Source: Kineosporia rhizophila
GTDB taxonomy: Bacteria; Actinomycetota; Actinomycetes; Actinomycetales; Kineosporiaceae
Direction of reading: 5' to 3'
Length of the DNA stretch: 64,000 nt
Assembly: GCF_021277265.1 (NCBI RefSeq)
Contig: NZ_JAJSOH010000002.1
Coordinates: forward strand, 124,001 to 188,000
Shown one piece after another: positions 10,001-18,100 of this stretch (within the stretch, counting starts at the first letter, position 1; the number at the start of each line of letters is the position of its first letter). The notes under the pieces are model-generated. The model did no database searches. It saw only the letters and a program-made list of their open reading frames with translations, and was not told the DNA's origin. Position numbers and translations under genes: made by a program.

Positions 10001-11367
10001 CCCGCTTCAGCCTGCGCACCGGCAACCAAACCGGCTCCACCGGGCGAAACCCCGGGCCCCACGGCAGTTCCGGTACCCGGCCCAGCCGTGAAACCGGCAC
10101 CGGCACCAACGCCGATACCTGCACCTACACCGGGACCAGCGCCACGGCCAGCAACGGACGCGACACCAGGACCGGTCCCCGGCACAGCATCAGCCCCGAC
10201 ACCTTGCCCAGCGCTAGCAAACTCGTTCAGTGGCGGGGCGCCAACACCCTGCCCCGCGCCAGCAGGCCCACCCCGGGGCGCAGTACCCGGCCCGACACCC
10301 GGCCCGACACCCGGCGCAGAACCAGGCCGCGCACCAACAGGCCCGTTTCGCGGCACGCCACCACGGCGAACGCCCGCGGCACGACTCACCCGCACCGGTC
10401 CCGTACCCGGACCGGCACCCGGCACGACCCCAGGCCCGGCAGCGGGCGCAACAGGGCCAGCAGCAGACGCAGCAGCGCCAGCGCCAGGCACAGCTTGGCC
10501 AGGCGCGGCGGGGCCGGGGACAGCGCGAGCGGCGCCGGGCACAGCTCTGCCTACGGCAGGAGCGAATACGCCGTCGGACAAGGACTGGTCGGCATCAGCG
10601 TCGGTGTGAGTCTCCGGGACCTCGGCATGTGCTCCGCCTCGGCCGACCGGCCACGCCCGACGCGACGGTGCGGCCTGACCGGCGGATGCGGCGGCCTGAA
10701 CGGCGGATCCAGCCTGGCCAGCGGATCCAGCCTGGCCAGCGGCTCCAACCTTGCCAGCGGCTCCAACCTGACCCGCAGATGCTGCCTGACCAGCGGATCC
10801 GGCCCGGCCCACGGATGCGGCCTGGCCCGAAGAGGCAGCCTGACCCGGGGATCCAGCCTGACCCACGGATCCAGCCCGGCCCACGGATCCAGCCTGACCC
10901 GACGAGACAACCTGGCCCGGAGAGACAGCCTGCCCAGCAGATGCAGCCTGACCGGCGGGCACGGCCCCACCCGGCCCACTTTCGACCCCGCCGACAGCCG
11001 GCGATGGGGCCTCATGACCAGCCACCGGAACTCCTCCAGCAAAACGAGAAACTTTCGAAGCAGCCGTACCTGCCATACCCGGCGCACCCGCACCCGCGGA
11101 CGAGGCACCGCCAACGACCGGGGCAGCCGACCGGGCCGACGCGGCCGCCTTCTCGCGCTCCGCCGATTCGATCTCACTCAGATCCACGCGACGGGCAGGA
11201 GAGCCGGTCATCCACGAACCGCTCGCCGATTCCGCGGCGACGACCCAGGCAGGAACGGACTCCCCGGAGGCCTCGCCTCCAGCTCTTTCCGGATGACGCT
11301 GTTCGCCGTCGAGACCCTCGGCTCCACCAGGATCTTCCGTGCGGCGGCCATCTCGTGCCGGGCTCAC
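7033..11367 (-). CDS. Giant dynamin-like GTPase with low-complexity N-terminus
   Basis: About 1,444 residues if started at the GTG at 11367 (GGGAGG upstream); an ATG at 11211 is a weaker option and the open frame extends to 11592. Roughly the first 870 residues are Gly/Ala/Pro/Val-rich and look disordered, with six-residue GQAxSx-type tandem repeats. The GTPase domain follows: G1 GGSTGAGKST (about 908-917), G3 LLDAPDIDS, while the G4 position reads VLDRVP instead of NKxD. A helical region follows to the end; no clear membrane hairpin is seen, unlike the partner gene 131 bases downstream. The pair fits the two-gene dynamin-like operons of actinobacteria, where the proteins act together at the membrane. 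Confidence 0.8.
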   Translation of the reverse strand: MSPARDGRRTEDPGGAEGLDGEQRHPERAGGEASGESVPAWVVAAESASGSWMTGSPARRVDLSEIESAEREKAAASARSAAPVVGGASSAGAGAPGMAGTAASKVSRFAGGVPVAGHEAPSPAVGGVESGPGGAVPAGQAASAGQAVSPGQVVSSGQAGSVGRAGSVGQAGSPGQAASSGQAASVGRAGSAGQAASAGQVGAAGKVGAAGQAGSAGQAGSAVQAAASAGQAAPSRRAWPVGRGGAHAEVPETHTDADADQSLSDGVFAPAVGRAVPGAARAVPGPAAPGQAVPGAGAAASAAGPVAPAAGPGVVPGAGPGTGPVRVSRAAGVRRGGVPRNGPVGARPGSAPGVGPGVGPGTAPRGGPAGAGQGVGAPPLNEFASAGQGVGADAVPGTGPGVASVAGRGAGPGVGAGIGVGAGAGFTAGPGTGTAVGPGVSPGGAGLVAGAQAEAGPGAAFGAATGAPQRRQERGGPVPRGARAGNGPGGASGPASGPLPVGRRPVAPAVGGPARPPEMGTAGVVGPGARPVGNGSQTAPVGAGVAGGPGAGAALSGGVFGGLSGNSAVGSAVAGADSGVGGRAGNATGSGFGAGPEVGAGGSPGGTGAHPTGAGAGAQLLPPLGAQPAGSGPVAQQGQAPAGASGQPWFSRDAAGANVSAAQGQGAGSGPGLAAGTSGTGTEAASAAKRGRSDKSAKAALGSDAAQDADEDTLGFAAPVGRPWVKRPDSAPQSTRPEPGRETATGPARPEGSPGADEDGSEQNLFAAGPVSGKAGGVGRAAGAGLAAPISSAAGSVQQGAPGSASAAGPRTDTAAETPAAPVVGRGVEPTAVTGPAGAGQGVDAAGGTTVPKRLAAVERLRTQVATLPLTLDVEGVADVRREREDLLSQLDDYILPRLQRPDAPALAVIGGSTGAGKSTLTNSIVGREVTRSGVLRPTTRSPVLVHHPIDSGAFLSQRILPRLTRVTSEAPEPVQPIDPNAPRITGLRLVPYDGLAPGLALLDAPDIDSLVETNRDLAVQLLQAADLWVFVTTAARYADATPWKMLRQAAERGAAIAVVLDRVPPESLQELRIHLATKLRDQGLGGAALFTVPESPLENGFLPPASVKPLRDWLRRIAGDARSRSVVIERTLKGALRSLPPRARLLAKAAAAQADGWSQLWEETDGVFIPARSRMLEGLTDGSLMSGQVLSHWQEFIARGDLASRLGGVTTTRTQRIGAALSQAEESEESLAATICEAVSASVHHSVRTAMEQVVVTWRKHPYGVGLLTARGHQVTPTDRENLLGRPVDEWRRGVTEQVTEALNKVRQERPDVSVDEQTVVDVMFTVTVAPDHDATSVSSPAGGTGAVGEQADPSTEGTGPAAEPEDVPAGSTVGARLAVEELLGAETVRAIVDAARADLLERAGSVMENERLRLERVLESPEGLGLRVGGLLDAASAVNIAE
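10690..10955 (-). repeat. 18-bp coding tandem repeats (GQAxSx hexapeptides)
   Basis: About fifteen imperfect 18-base units inside the giant GTPase gene. They encode hexapeptides such as GQAGSV, GRAGSV, GQAASS, GQVGAA. Wobble positions vary between units while the peptide pattern holds, suggesting selection on composition. Copy number may vary between strains. Confidence 0.8.
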
Positions 11368-11846
11368 AGCGCCGTCCACCTCCCTGTCGTCCGCGACGTC
11401 GTCGACCTGACGACCGAATGCAATACGTTCCGTCGAGCAAAGATAACTAATTGTGCATTGGGCGAGGAAGGGCCTCAGTTGACCAGGTTCCGAACCTATG
11501 TTTACTGCCTTCCCGCCCGGAACACCGCCCACCCACGCCGAAACCTTCGAATGGGCGTACCGGGAGACCCAGCACACAAGTCTTCCCGGCAAATACGGCG
11601 AGAGGAGGGTCAGTTAAACTCTGCGCATTCATTCAAATACTCTTGGTCACTACTTCTTTAATGCGCAGGCCAATCTCCCACAGCCTCACGCCCAGCCAAA
11701 AGTACGGTTCGCACCATTTACCCGTTGTTGGCCGACGCGGTCATTCCATATTCCCTTCACCAGAGGCGACGCGCCGGTATCATCGCGGTCGGGGGTCAGC
11801 CGGTGAGGCGTCGGCAGTCGCGGCGACTCGCTCAGTGATCCCCCGC
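11368..11846. other. Intergenic region before tRNA-Arg
   Basis: About 480 bases without a supported gene. Parts (about 11430-11470 and 11600-11680) are clearly richer in A/T than the surroundings and are the likely promoter area for the minus-strand GTPase operon and for the plus-strand tRNA. No convincing consensus -35/-10 pair or repeat was seen. Confidence 0.4.
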
Positions 11847-11922
11847 GCGCTCGTAGCTCAGCGGATAGAGCAACAGACTTCTAATCTGTCGGTCGCAGGT
11901 TCAAATCCTGCCGGGCGCACCA
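11847..11922 (+). tRNA. tRNA-Arg (anticodon TCT), CCA encoded
   Basis: Complete cloverleaf. The acceptor strand GCGCTCG pairs with CGGGCGC (one G-T wobble). A T-A then GCTC..GAGC D-arm follows, then an anticodon stem ACAGA/TCTGT enclosing the loop CTTCTAA (anticodon TCT). The T-arm is GCAGG-TTCAAAT-CCTGC, with discriminator A and an encoded CCA at 11920-11922. No integrated element was recognised at this tRNA. Confidence 0.95.
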
Positions 11923-12168
11923 GCACCACCCTTCACACGGGCGCGGTTCCCGCGCTCGCCGATCCGGGGGCCGTCCGCGGCCCCAGGAGCCACCCTGGGG
12001 CGCCGTCGAGCGCCTAGGCCCGGTGGCCAGCGTTGCCGCCCCACGTGTCCAACCGGTCGCATCGGCCCCTACCGGCACTCCGGAGGGCCAAAATTCCGCT
12101 CCACGATGCCCACAAGTCCCGTCAATCTAGTTACTGACCGAAGACTCAAGGTCATCCTGGCCCGAACG

Positions 12169-13407
12169 ATGACATCATCACCTCCTGTGCCGAACTCGGG
12201 CGAACCAGCTCCGACCGACCTCCGACGGGCGACCGTGCGATCACGATCCGACGAAGCAACCGCCAGATCCCACGAGGCGACGGCGAGGATCCAGAGCCTC
12301 GCCACGGTCGCGCGCGCCCTCGGGCTGTCCATCCGCCTCGACCAGATGCTGGAACTGGCCAGCGAGTCGGCCCTGACGGCCCTCGGCGCCAGCAGCATCT
12401 CGATCAGCCGGCTGCAGCCCGGGACCAGCACCCTGCACACCCTGATCAACGTCGGGGACCTGGCGCCGGACGAGGAACGCTGGCCGGTCAACGAGACCTA
12501 CCACTTCGACGACTACCCGCAGGCCCGCGAGGTGCTCTCCGACCTCAAGGTCTGGGTCACCGACGTGGACGACCCGCTGAGCGACCCGGTCGAGGTGGAA
12601 CTGCTGCGCAAGCTGGGCAAGCGCACCGCCCTGGCCGCCCCGCTGATCGTCGACGGCCAGCTCTGGGGCGAGTTCTACGCCACCCGTGACCACGACCTGA
12701 ATCGCTTCTTCCCGCTCGACCTGGCCTACACCGAGGCGCTGTGCGCGATCCTGGCCGGTGCCCTGTCCCGGGCCATCCACTTCGAGGCCCTCGAACAGCT
12801 CGCCTTCCGCGACCCGCTCACCGGCCTGGCCAACCGCCGCGCCCTGGACGACGCCGCCGAGGTGGCCCTTCAGCACCGCCGCGCCTCGCGTCAGGACCTG
12901 CCCGGCCACCTGGCCGGGTTCAGCCCCACCGTCGTCGGGCCCGACGACGGTGACGGCTACGACGGCCGGGTCCGTAACCGCACCGGGGCCGAGACCGGCG
13001 CCCGCCGGGTGACGGCCGTCGCGGTCGACGTCAACGGCTTGAAACGAGTCAACGACACCACCGGGCACGCGGCCGGCGACCAACTGCTGACTTCCGTGGC
13101 CCGCCTGCTCGTGCAGCACTTCTCCCCGCTGATCGGCAGCCTGATCGCCCGGGTCGGCGGCGACGAGTTCGTCGTGCTGGTGCCCAACCACTCCGTCCAG
13201 GCCGTGCTGACCTGCGCCAACGCCCTGTGCGCGGCGGCCTCCGGGCTACCGGCGGGGGCCGGCGTGTCGTGCGGGGTGGCCAGCACCACCCGGGCCTGGC
13301 CCCATCTCAGCGCGAACGACCTGTTCCGGGCCGCCGACCAGGCTCAGTACGAGGCCAAGCGACGCAGCAGCCGGACGGCCGTTCTCTCGTCCCTGATCGA
13401 CGACTGA
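12169..13407 (+). CDS. GAF-GGDEF diguanylate cyclase
   Basis: Probably makes cyclic di-GMP. A GAF-like sensor domain (about 45-200, starting around the SLATVARALGLSIRLDQMLEL helix) precedes a GGDEF domain opening with FRDPLTGLANRRALDD. The active-site motif is intact (RVGGDEFVVLV; GGDEF at about 330-334 from this start). No RxxD inhibitory site is seen at the expected position. An insert of about 45 residues, rich in Gly/Asp/Arg, lies between the first GGDEF helix and the VAVDVNGLKRVNDTTGHAAGD core. Start choice is uncertain: 12106 is also open and neither has a clear ribosome-binding site. It converges on an EAL gene, giving a make/break pair. Confidence 0.88.
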   Translation: MTSSPPVPNSGEPAPTDLRRATVRSRSDEATARSHEATARIQSLATVARALGLSIRLDQMLELASESALTALGASSISISRLQPGTSTLHTLINVGDLAPDEERWPVNETYHFDDYPQAREVLSDLKVWVTDVDDPLSDPVEVELLRKLGKRTALAAPLIVDGQLWGEFYATRDHDLNRFFPLDLAYTEALCAILAGALSRAIHFEALEQLAFRDPLTGLANRRALDDAAEVALQHRRASRQDLPGHLAGFSPTVVGPDDGDGYDGRVRNRTGAETGARRVTAVAVDVNGLKRVNDTTGHAAGDQLLTSVARLLVQHFSPLIGSLIARVGGDEFVVLVPNHSVQAVLTCANALCAAASGLPAGAGVSCGVASTTRAWPHLSANDLFRAADQAQYEAKRRSSRTAVLSSLIDD

Positions 13408-13416
13408 ACCCGAAGC

Positions 13417-14592
13417 TCAGACGGCTGGGAGGTCTGCCGGGCGCCCGACGATGAACCCCTGCCCGAACCCGACCCCGAGCGTCCTCAGGGTCTGCAGTTC
13501 GCCGTCGGTCTCGATGCCCTCGGCCACCAGCGCCACCTTGGCCTCGGCCGCGAAGCCGACCAGGCTGCGGGTGAGGGCCAGGCGCATCGGGTCGCGGTCG
13601 ACGCCCCGGACGATCTCGATGTCGAGCTTGATCACCGAGGGCCTGAGCTTGAGCAGGTGCACGAAGTTGGCGAAACCGGCCCCCGCGTCGTCCACCACGA
13701 TCTCCACCCCGGCGCGGCGCAGGTGCTCCAGCGGTTCCGAGAGCGACACGTAGTCACGGACCTGGGTGTGCTCGGTGATCTCCACGCTGAGCGGGTACTG
13801 CGCATGGTGCAGCAGAACGTCGACCACGCTCGGCGTCATCAGCGCCTCGGCCGACAGGTTGACGTTGAGCCGCCCGCCGGCCGGTACCGCCGGCAGCTGC
13901 TCGAGCGCCGAGCGCATGGTCAGCAGCTCCAGCTGCACCCCGACCCCGGCCCGGGCGGCCGCCTCGAAAGCGTGCGCGGGTGTGGGGAAACCCGGGTCGT
14001 CGAACCGGGCCAGCGCCTCGTAGCCGACCACGCCGCCGTGGGCCAGATCGACGATCGGCTGGTAGACCATGCGGAACCGGGCCGCGTCCAGGGCCTCGTG
14101 GATGCGCCCCGGCTCCCACAGGTGAGCCCGCCGGACCTGCTCCCCCACCACCTCGGCGAGCAGGTTCAGGAACTGCGGGGCCCGCTCGTCCAGACCGGGC
14201 GTGCTCGTACCGCTCGCGCAGACCAGCAGGGCCGAGGGGCCGAGGGGCGCCGCCGCGTACGAGCCGACACCGTTGATCCGCGTGGTGGGCAGGTCGCGGG
14301 TGCCGGGGTGCCAGTGCGTGTCGGCCAGATGGGTGGGCAGCGTGCCGGCCAGGATGCGCTGGGCGTAGGTGCCCTCGGCCGGCAGCCGACGGTCGAGCAG
14401 GAAGTTCAGCGTGGTCTGCCCGCAGTCGACGACCCGCAGGGCCACCTCGTCGCCCAGGACCTCGACGACCGCCGCGAACTCCATGCCCAGGTGCACCCGG
14501 GCCAGTCGCAGGAGCCGCCGGATTTCCAGGTCCTCGGCAGAAACACGTGGACGCGGAAAGGACGGCACGGATGCCGTCTCGGTGCTTTCCAC
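13417..14592 (-). CDS. GAF-EAL cyclic di-GMP phosphodiesterase
   Basis: About 391 residues. The N-terminal half looks like a GAF-type sensor (about 20-160). The C-terminal EAL domain has the key residues for c-di-GMP hydrolysis: YQPIVDL, GYEALARF (EAL), NVNLSAEAL, the glutamate of EITEHTQV, VDDAGAGFANF (canonical DDFGTGYS), KLDIEIVRG, VAEGIET and GQGFIVGRP. It is therefore probably active rather than a degenerate receptor. The GTG at 14592 has GGGG at good spacing; an earlier GTG at 14613 lacks one. Its 3' end lies nine bases from the diguanylate cyclase stop. Confidence 0.9.
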   Translation of the reverse strand: MESTETASVPSFPRPRVSAEDLEIRRLLRLARVHLGMEFAAVVEVLGDEVALRVVDCGQTTLNFLLDRRLPAEGTYAQRILAGTLPTHLADTHWHPGTRDLPTTRINGVGSYAAAPLGPSALLVCASGTSTPGLDERAPQFLNLLAEVVGEQVRRAHLWEPGRIHEALDAARFRMVYQPIVDLAHGGVVGYEALARFDDPGFPTPAHAFEAAARAGVGVQLELLTMRSALEQLPAVPAGGRLNVNLSAEALMTPSVVDVLLHHAQYPLSVEITEHTQVRDYVSLSEPLEHLRRAGVEIVVDDAGAGFANFVHLLKLRPSVIKLDIEIVRGVDRDPMRLALTRSLVGFAAEAKVALVAEGIETDGELQTLRTLGVGFGQGFIVGRPADLPAV

Positions 14593-14820
14593 AGTTCGGC
14601 CCCATCCCGGCACTTCGGCGCGCTGTTCGTCCGACCCAGCTTGATTTTACGGGAGCAAACGTGACCCGCCCGGAGCCGCCTTTTCAGACGCTCAGGGACG
14701 AGTCAATTGCGCGCCGGACCCGTGACAGGATTTCCCGTCGAATCCTGCCATAAGGCACCTACCACCCCACCTGTAACAAGTGTGATTTATGCCACTGCCT
14801 CGGCAGCGGGCCAACTCACG

Positions 14821-15483
14821 TTACTCAGGCTTCACCGGGTACAGGCCCGCGTCGTAGTTCTCCGGGCTGTAGTAGGCCTCGACCTCCTGCAGGGTCTGGT
14901 CCGACCTCTCCATCTGGTGCGCGATGCGGGCGCGCGTGGGCACGCTCTCCGGACTCCAGGTGCCGGGCGCCCACAGCCCGGAGCGCATGAACGCCTTGGC
15001 GCAGTGGAAGAACACCTCTTCGACGGTGACCACCAGGGCCAGCACCGGACGGCTGCCCCTGATCACCATGGAGTCGAAGAAGGGCGCCTCGCTGACGATC
15101 CGGGCGTGCCCGTTGATGCGCATCGTGTCGTCCCGTCCGGGGACCAGGAAGAGCACACCGACCTGAGGGTTGCTCAGGACGTTGAGGTAGCCGTCGACCC
15201 GCCGATTGCCCGCCCGCTCGGGGATCGCGATGGTGTGGTCGTCCAGCACCTTGACGAACCCCGGCGGGTCGCCCTTGGGCGAGACGTCGCCGCTGCCGTC
15301 CGCGGCCGAGGTGCCCAGCACCAGGAACGGCGAGGCGGCCAGCCACTGACGGTGCGGTTCCTCCAGGCGCCGGCGGACCTTCCCCGCCACCCGCGGGATC
15401 GGGTGCCCGATGACTTCGCGAAGCGCCGCCTCGCTGGTGACCTCGACGGTCTCGGACCGACGGCTGTCCTGGACGTCCTGCAT
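14821..15483 (-). CDS. PPOX-type FMN-dependent flavoprotein
   Basis: A 220-residue member of the pyridoxamine-5'-phosphate-oxidase-like split-barrel family. Evidence is the FLVLGTSAADGSGDVSPKGDPPGFVKVLDD block (about 55-84), IAIPERAGNRRVDGYLNVLSNPQVGVLFLVPG and the RINGHARIV strand. It is close to the MSMEG_1061-type actinobacterial proteins; substrate unknown. The ATG at 15483 has GGAGG seven bases upstream; longer in-frame versions are less likely. No operon partner is seen. Confidence 0.85.
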   Translation of the reverse strand: MQDVQDSRRSETVEVTSEAALREVIGHPIPRVAGKVRRRLEEPHRQWLAASPFLVLGTSAADGSGDVSPKGDPPGFVKVLDDHTIAIPERAGNRRVDGYLNVLSNPQVGVLFLVPGRDDTMRINGHARIVSEAPFFDSMVIRGSRPVLALVVTVEEVFFHCAKAFMRSGLWAPGTWSPESVPTRARIAHQMERSDQTLQEVEAYYSPENYDAGLYPVKPE

Positions 15484-15633
15484 CGCACACCTCCGCATGA
15501 GTCCCCGGACCGGATGCCGGGGAGAGTCGGGCATCCATGCCCCTCCGACCGACCCTTTCGCGCGGAGCGCGGTTCTGGCAATGGGGTTTCGGGTACGGGG
15601 GCAGTGCCGGTTTTCTGGGTGGTTACCCCCTAC

Positions 15634-15653
15634 TTGAGGACGCTTGTGGGCAC
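15634..15653 (+). promoter_or_regulatory. 20-bp motif shared with 47004-47023
   Basis: TTGAGGACGCTTGTGGGCAC lies 105 bases upstream of the sigma-factor start. The same 20-mer with a single C/T difference occurs at 47004-47023. It may be a promoter or binding site, or residue of a dispersed repeat; the function is not known. Confidence 0.35.
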
Positions 15654-15758
15654 AACCCTTTCGCCGTCACCTCTGCGCGCCGGAAGATTGTCGGTGGTCG
15701 CCCCTACGCTTGCGAGCAGATGGACGACGTGGCCGCCGACTCGAAGGGGATCGTCAAG

Positions 15759-16823
15759 ATGAGCGAGGTCAGGACCGCGGAGGGGACCACCCTCGACGTC
15801 GGGGAGACCGGCCCGGGGGGCGGGCAGACACATCAGACGCACGAGCTGGAACAGTTCCGCACCGAGCTCACGGCCTACGCCTACCGCATGCTCGGTTCCG
15901 CGTTCGAGGCGGAGGACGCCGTCCAGGACGCGATGATCCGGGCCTGGCGCGGCCTCGACCGGTTCGAGGGCCGCTCCGCCCTGCGCTCCTGGATGTACCG
16001 CATCACCACCAACGTCTGTCTCGACATGCTCAAGGGCCGCGAACGCCGGGCCCTCCCGATGGATCTGGGTCCGGCCCAGAAGACGGCCGAGGTGGTGCTG
16101 GGCGAACCGCTCGGCGAGGCCACCTGGATCCAGCCCATCCCGGACGGACGGGTGCTGGGCGGCACGGCCGATCCGGCCGAGGCCGCCGTCCAGCGCGAGA
16201 CAGTGCAGCTCGCCTTCGTGGCGCTGCTCCAGAACCTGCCGCCCCGCCAGCGGGTGGTCCTGATCCTGCGCGAGGTGCTGCAGTGGCGGGCCTCCGAGGT
16301 GGCCGAACTGCTCGACACCTCGGTGGCCTCGGTGAACAGCGCCCTGCAGCGGGCCCGGGCCACGCTCGCCACCGACGGCACCACGCCCGAGGAGGCGATC
16401 GCCAAGGCCACGGCCGGCGCCCGCGCGGGTTCCCAGGCGCAGGACGCGCAGAGCGAGTCGGCCCAGCTCCTGCAGCGCTACCTGGAGGTCTTCGAGAACT
16501 ACGACATGGAGGGTCTGGTGGCCCTGCTGCACGAGGACGCGACCATGTCGATGCCGCCCCTCGACCTGTGGCTCAGCGGCCCGGAAGAGATCGTCGCCTG
16601 GATGCAGGGCCCGGGCCACGAGTGCGCCGGTTCCAAGCTCGTGGCCACCTCGGCGAACGGCATGCCCGCGTTCGGCCAGTACCGGATCGCGCCCGACGGC
16701 GGCTACGCCCCGTGGAGCCTCCAGGTGCTTCAGGTGGTGGACGGCCGCATCACCGAGGTGACCACGTTTCTCGACACGCCCACCCTGTTCCCTTACTTCG
16801 GCCTTCCGGATCGGCTCGGCTAG
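15759..16823 (+). CDS. ECF RNA polymerase sigma factor with SnoaL-like C-terminal domain
   Basis: A 354-residue extracytoplasmic-function sigma factor. Region 2 (about 30-105) contains YAYRMLGSAFEAEDAVQDAMIRAWRGLDRF and YRITTNVCLDMLKGR. Region 4 (about 155-205) contains LPPRQRVVLILREVLQWRASEVAELLDTSVASVNSALQRARATL. The last 130 residues form a SnoaL/NTF2-like domain, as in SigG/SigJ-type ECF families that lack a classical anti-sigma partner. The ATG at 15759 has AAGGGG nine bases upstream; an upstream in-frame ATG at 15720 is less well supported. The stop overlaps the next gene's GTG, so the two are coupled. Confidence 0.9.
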   Translation: MSEVRTAEGTTLDVGETGPGGGQTHQTHELEQFRTELTAYAYRMLGSAFEAEDAVQDAMIRAWRGLDRFEGRSALRSWMYRITTNVCLDMLKGRERRALPMDLGPAQKTAEVVLGEPLGEATWIQPIPDGRVLGGTADPAEAAVQRETVQLAFVALLQNLPPRQRVVLILREVLQWRASEVAELLDTSVASVNSALQRARATLATDGTTPEEAIAKATAGARAGSQAQDAQSESAQLLQRYLEVFENYDMEGLVALLHEDATMSMPPLDLWLSGPEEIVAWMQGPGHECAGSKLVATSANGMPAFGQYRIAPDGGYAPWSLQVLQVVDGRITEVTTFLDTPTLFPYFGLPDRLG

Positions 16824-17992
16824 TGAGCCCCTCCCTCGAGGAGGCCGCGGCTGAGCTCTACGCGGTCGAACCGGGCCGGTTCACCGCCGAGCGCACCCGC
16901 CTCACCAAGGAGGCCCGTCAGGCCAAGGACACCGAGGCCGCCAAGGCCATCGGGGAGCTGCGTCGCCCCACCACCTCGGCCTGGCTGCTCAACCAGCTGG
17001 TCCGAGGTGAACAGGGGGCGGGTGAAGAGATCGATCGCCTCGAGCAACTGGGCCACGACCTGCGCGAGGCCCAGGCCGCCCTCGACGCGCAGCTCATGCG
17101 TGAGCTCACCAAGGAAAGGCACCAGCTGGTCGCGGCCCTGGTCCAGCGGGCCGAAGAGATCGCCGAGCAGGCAGGGCAGAAGGTCGGTGCGGCCGTGCGC
17201 CGGGAGCTGGAAGACACGCTGGGCGCCGCAGTGGCCGACGAGCAGGCGTCGTTGGCGGTGACGTCCGGAAGGCTCACCCGCGCGCTCACCTACGCGGGGT
17301 TCGGCGAGGTCGACGTCACCGAGGCCACCGCCACCCCGCTCAGCGCCGTACATCCGTACAAGGCCCGGCGCAGCGACACCTCGGGAAAGCCCCTGCCCGC
17401 AAGCGCTTCCAGCAAGGCAGAAACGGCCGGCGGCGAGAGTGGCACGGTAGGCGACGAGAGCGGCACGGCGGGCACAGGCACAGGCACAGCAGGGTCTGGC
17501 CCCCAGAACGCCCCCACAATGAAACGCCGAGACTCCAAACTGGCTCCTGCACACCCCAAGTCCTCCCCCGACGACGACACCGACAGCACCGGCACTTCTT
17601 CCCGCGCCCACTCACGCCCGGCCGGCAAGCCTGAAAATCCCGAAAAACCCCGGCAATCCCCGCAAGAAGCCAAGGCAGCCAAGCTCGCGGCCCGCCGCGC
17701 CGAGGCCGAGGAACTGGTCAGCAGAGCCCGCGCCGACTTCGAAGCAGCCGAACAGTCGCTACGCCAGAGCGAACAGGAACTCGACGCAGCCACCTCCGAA
17801 CAGGCCGACCTCCAGGCCAGGCTCAACGAACTCCAGGCCGAGATCGTCGTCGTGCGCCGAAAACTCGACGCCGGCGACCGACGGGTCTCGCACGCCGAAC
17901 GCGACCTGACCCGACAGGAACGCCAGGTCAAAGACACCACCAAGGCCCTCGACCGAGCCGAAGCAGCCCTGGACCGCCTCGACCACGCCTGA
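16823..17992 (+). CDS. Actinobacterial conserved coiled-coil protein
   Basis: A 389-residue protein of unknown function, translationally coupled to the ECF sigma gene (TAGTG overlap). The N-terminal 150 residues match a conserved actinobacterial pattern (LYAVEPGRFTAERTRLTKEAR, then IGELRRPTTSAWLLNQLVR). A Gly/Thr/Ser/Pro-rich linker (about 185-275) follows, then a long Ala/Glu/Arg-rich coiled coil (about 285-385). No enzyme motif or membrane segment is seen. Coupling suggests a role linked to the sigma factor, for example as a regulator or target. Confidence 0.8.
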   Translation: MSPSLEEAAAELYAVEPGRFTAERTRLTKEARQAKDTEAAKAIGELRRPTTSAWLLNQLVRGEQGAGEEIDRLEQLGHDLREAQAALDAQLMRELTKERHQLVAALVQRAEEIAEQAGQKVGAAVRRELEDTLGAAVADEQASLAVTSGRLTRALTYAGFGEVDVTEATATPLSAVHPYKARRSDTSGKPLPASASSKAETAGGESGTVGDESGTAGTGTGTAGSGPQNAPTMKRRDSKLAPAHPKSSPDDDTDSTGTSSRAHSRPAGKPENPEKPRQSPQEAKAAKLAARRAEAEELVSRARADFEAAEQSLRQSEQELDAATSEQADLQARLNELQAEIVVVRRKLDAGDRRVSHAERDLTRQERQVKDTTKALDRAEAALDRLDHA

Positions 17993-18100
17993 CCCGCCCC
18001 GCCAAGCCCGGCCCGGCCCGCCCCGGCCCGGCCCGCCAACCCAGCAGACCACCTCAGCAGACTGCTGCACGAGCATAAGGACAACGCCAGAGGTGGGTGC

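Noticed and set aside
7366-11661. 1,431-residue plus-strand frame opposite the giant GTPase gene
   Set aside because: Antisense of a Gly/Ala/Pro-rich coding region; high-GC codons keep it open. No domain is visible.
11847-11922. tRNA-Arg as a second integration site
   Set aside because: No duplicate of its 3' end, integrase or element genes are found nearby in the window.
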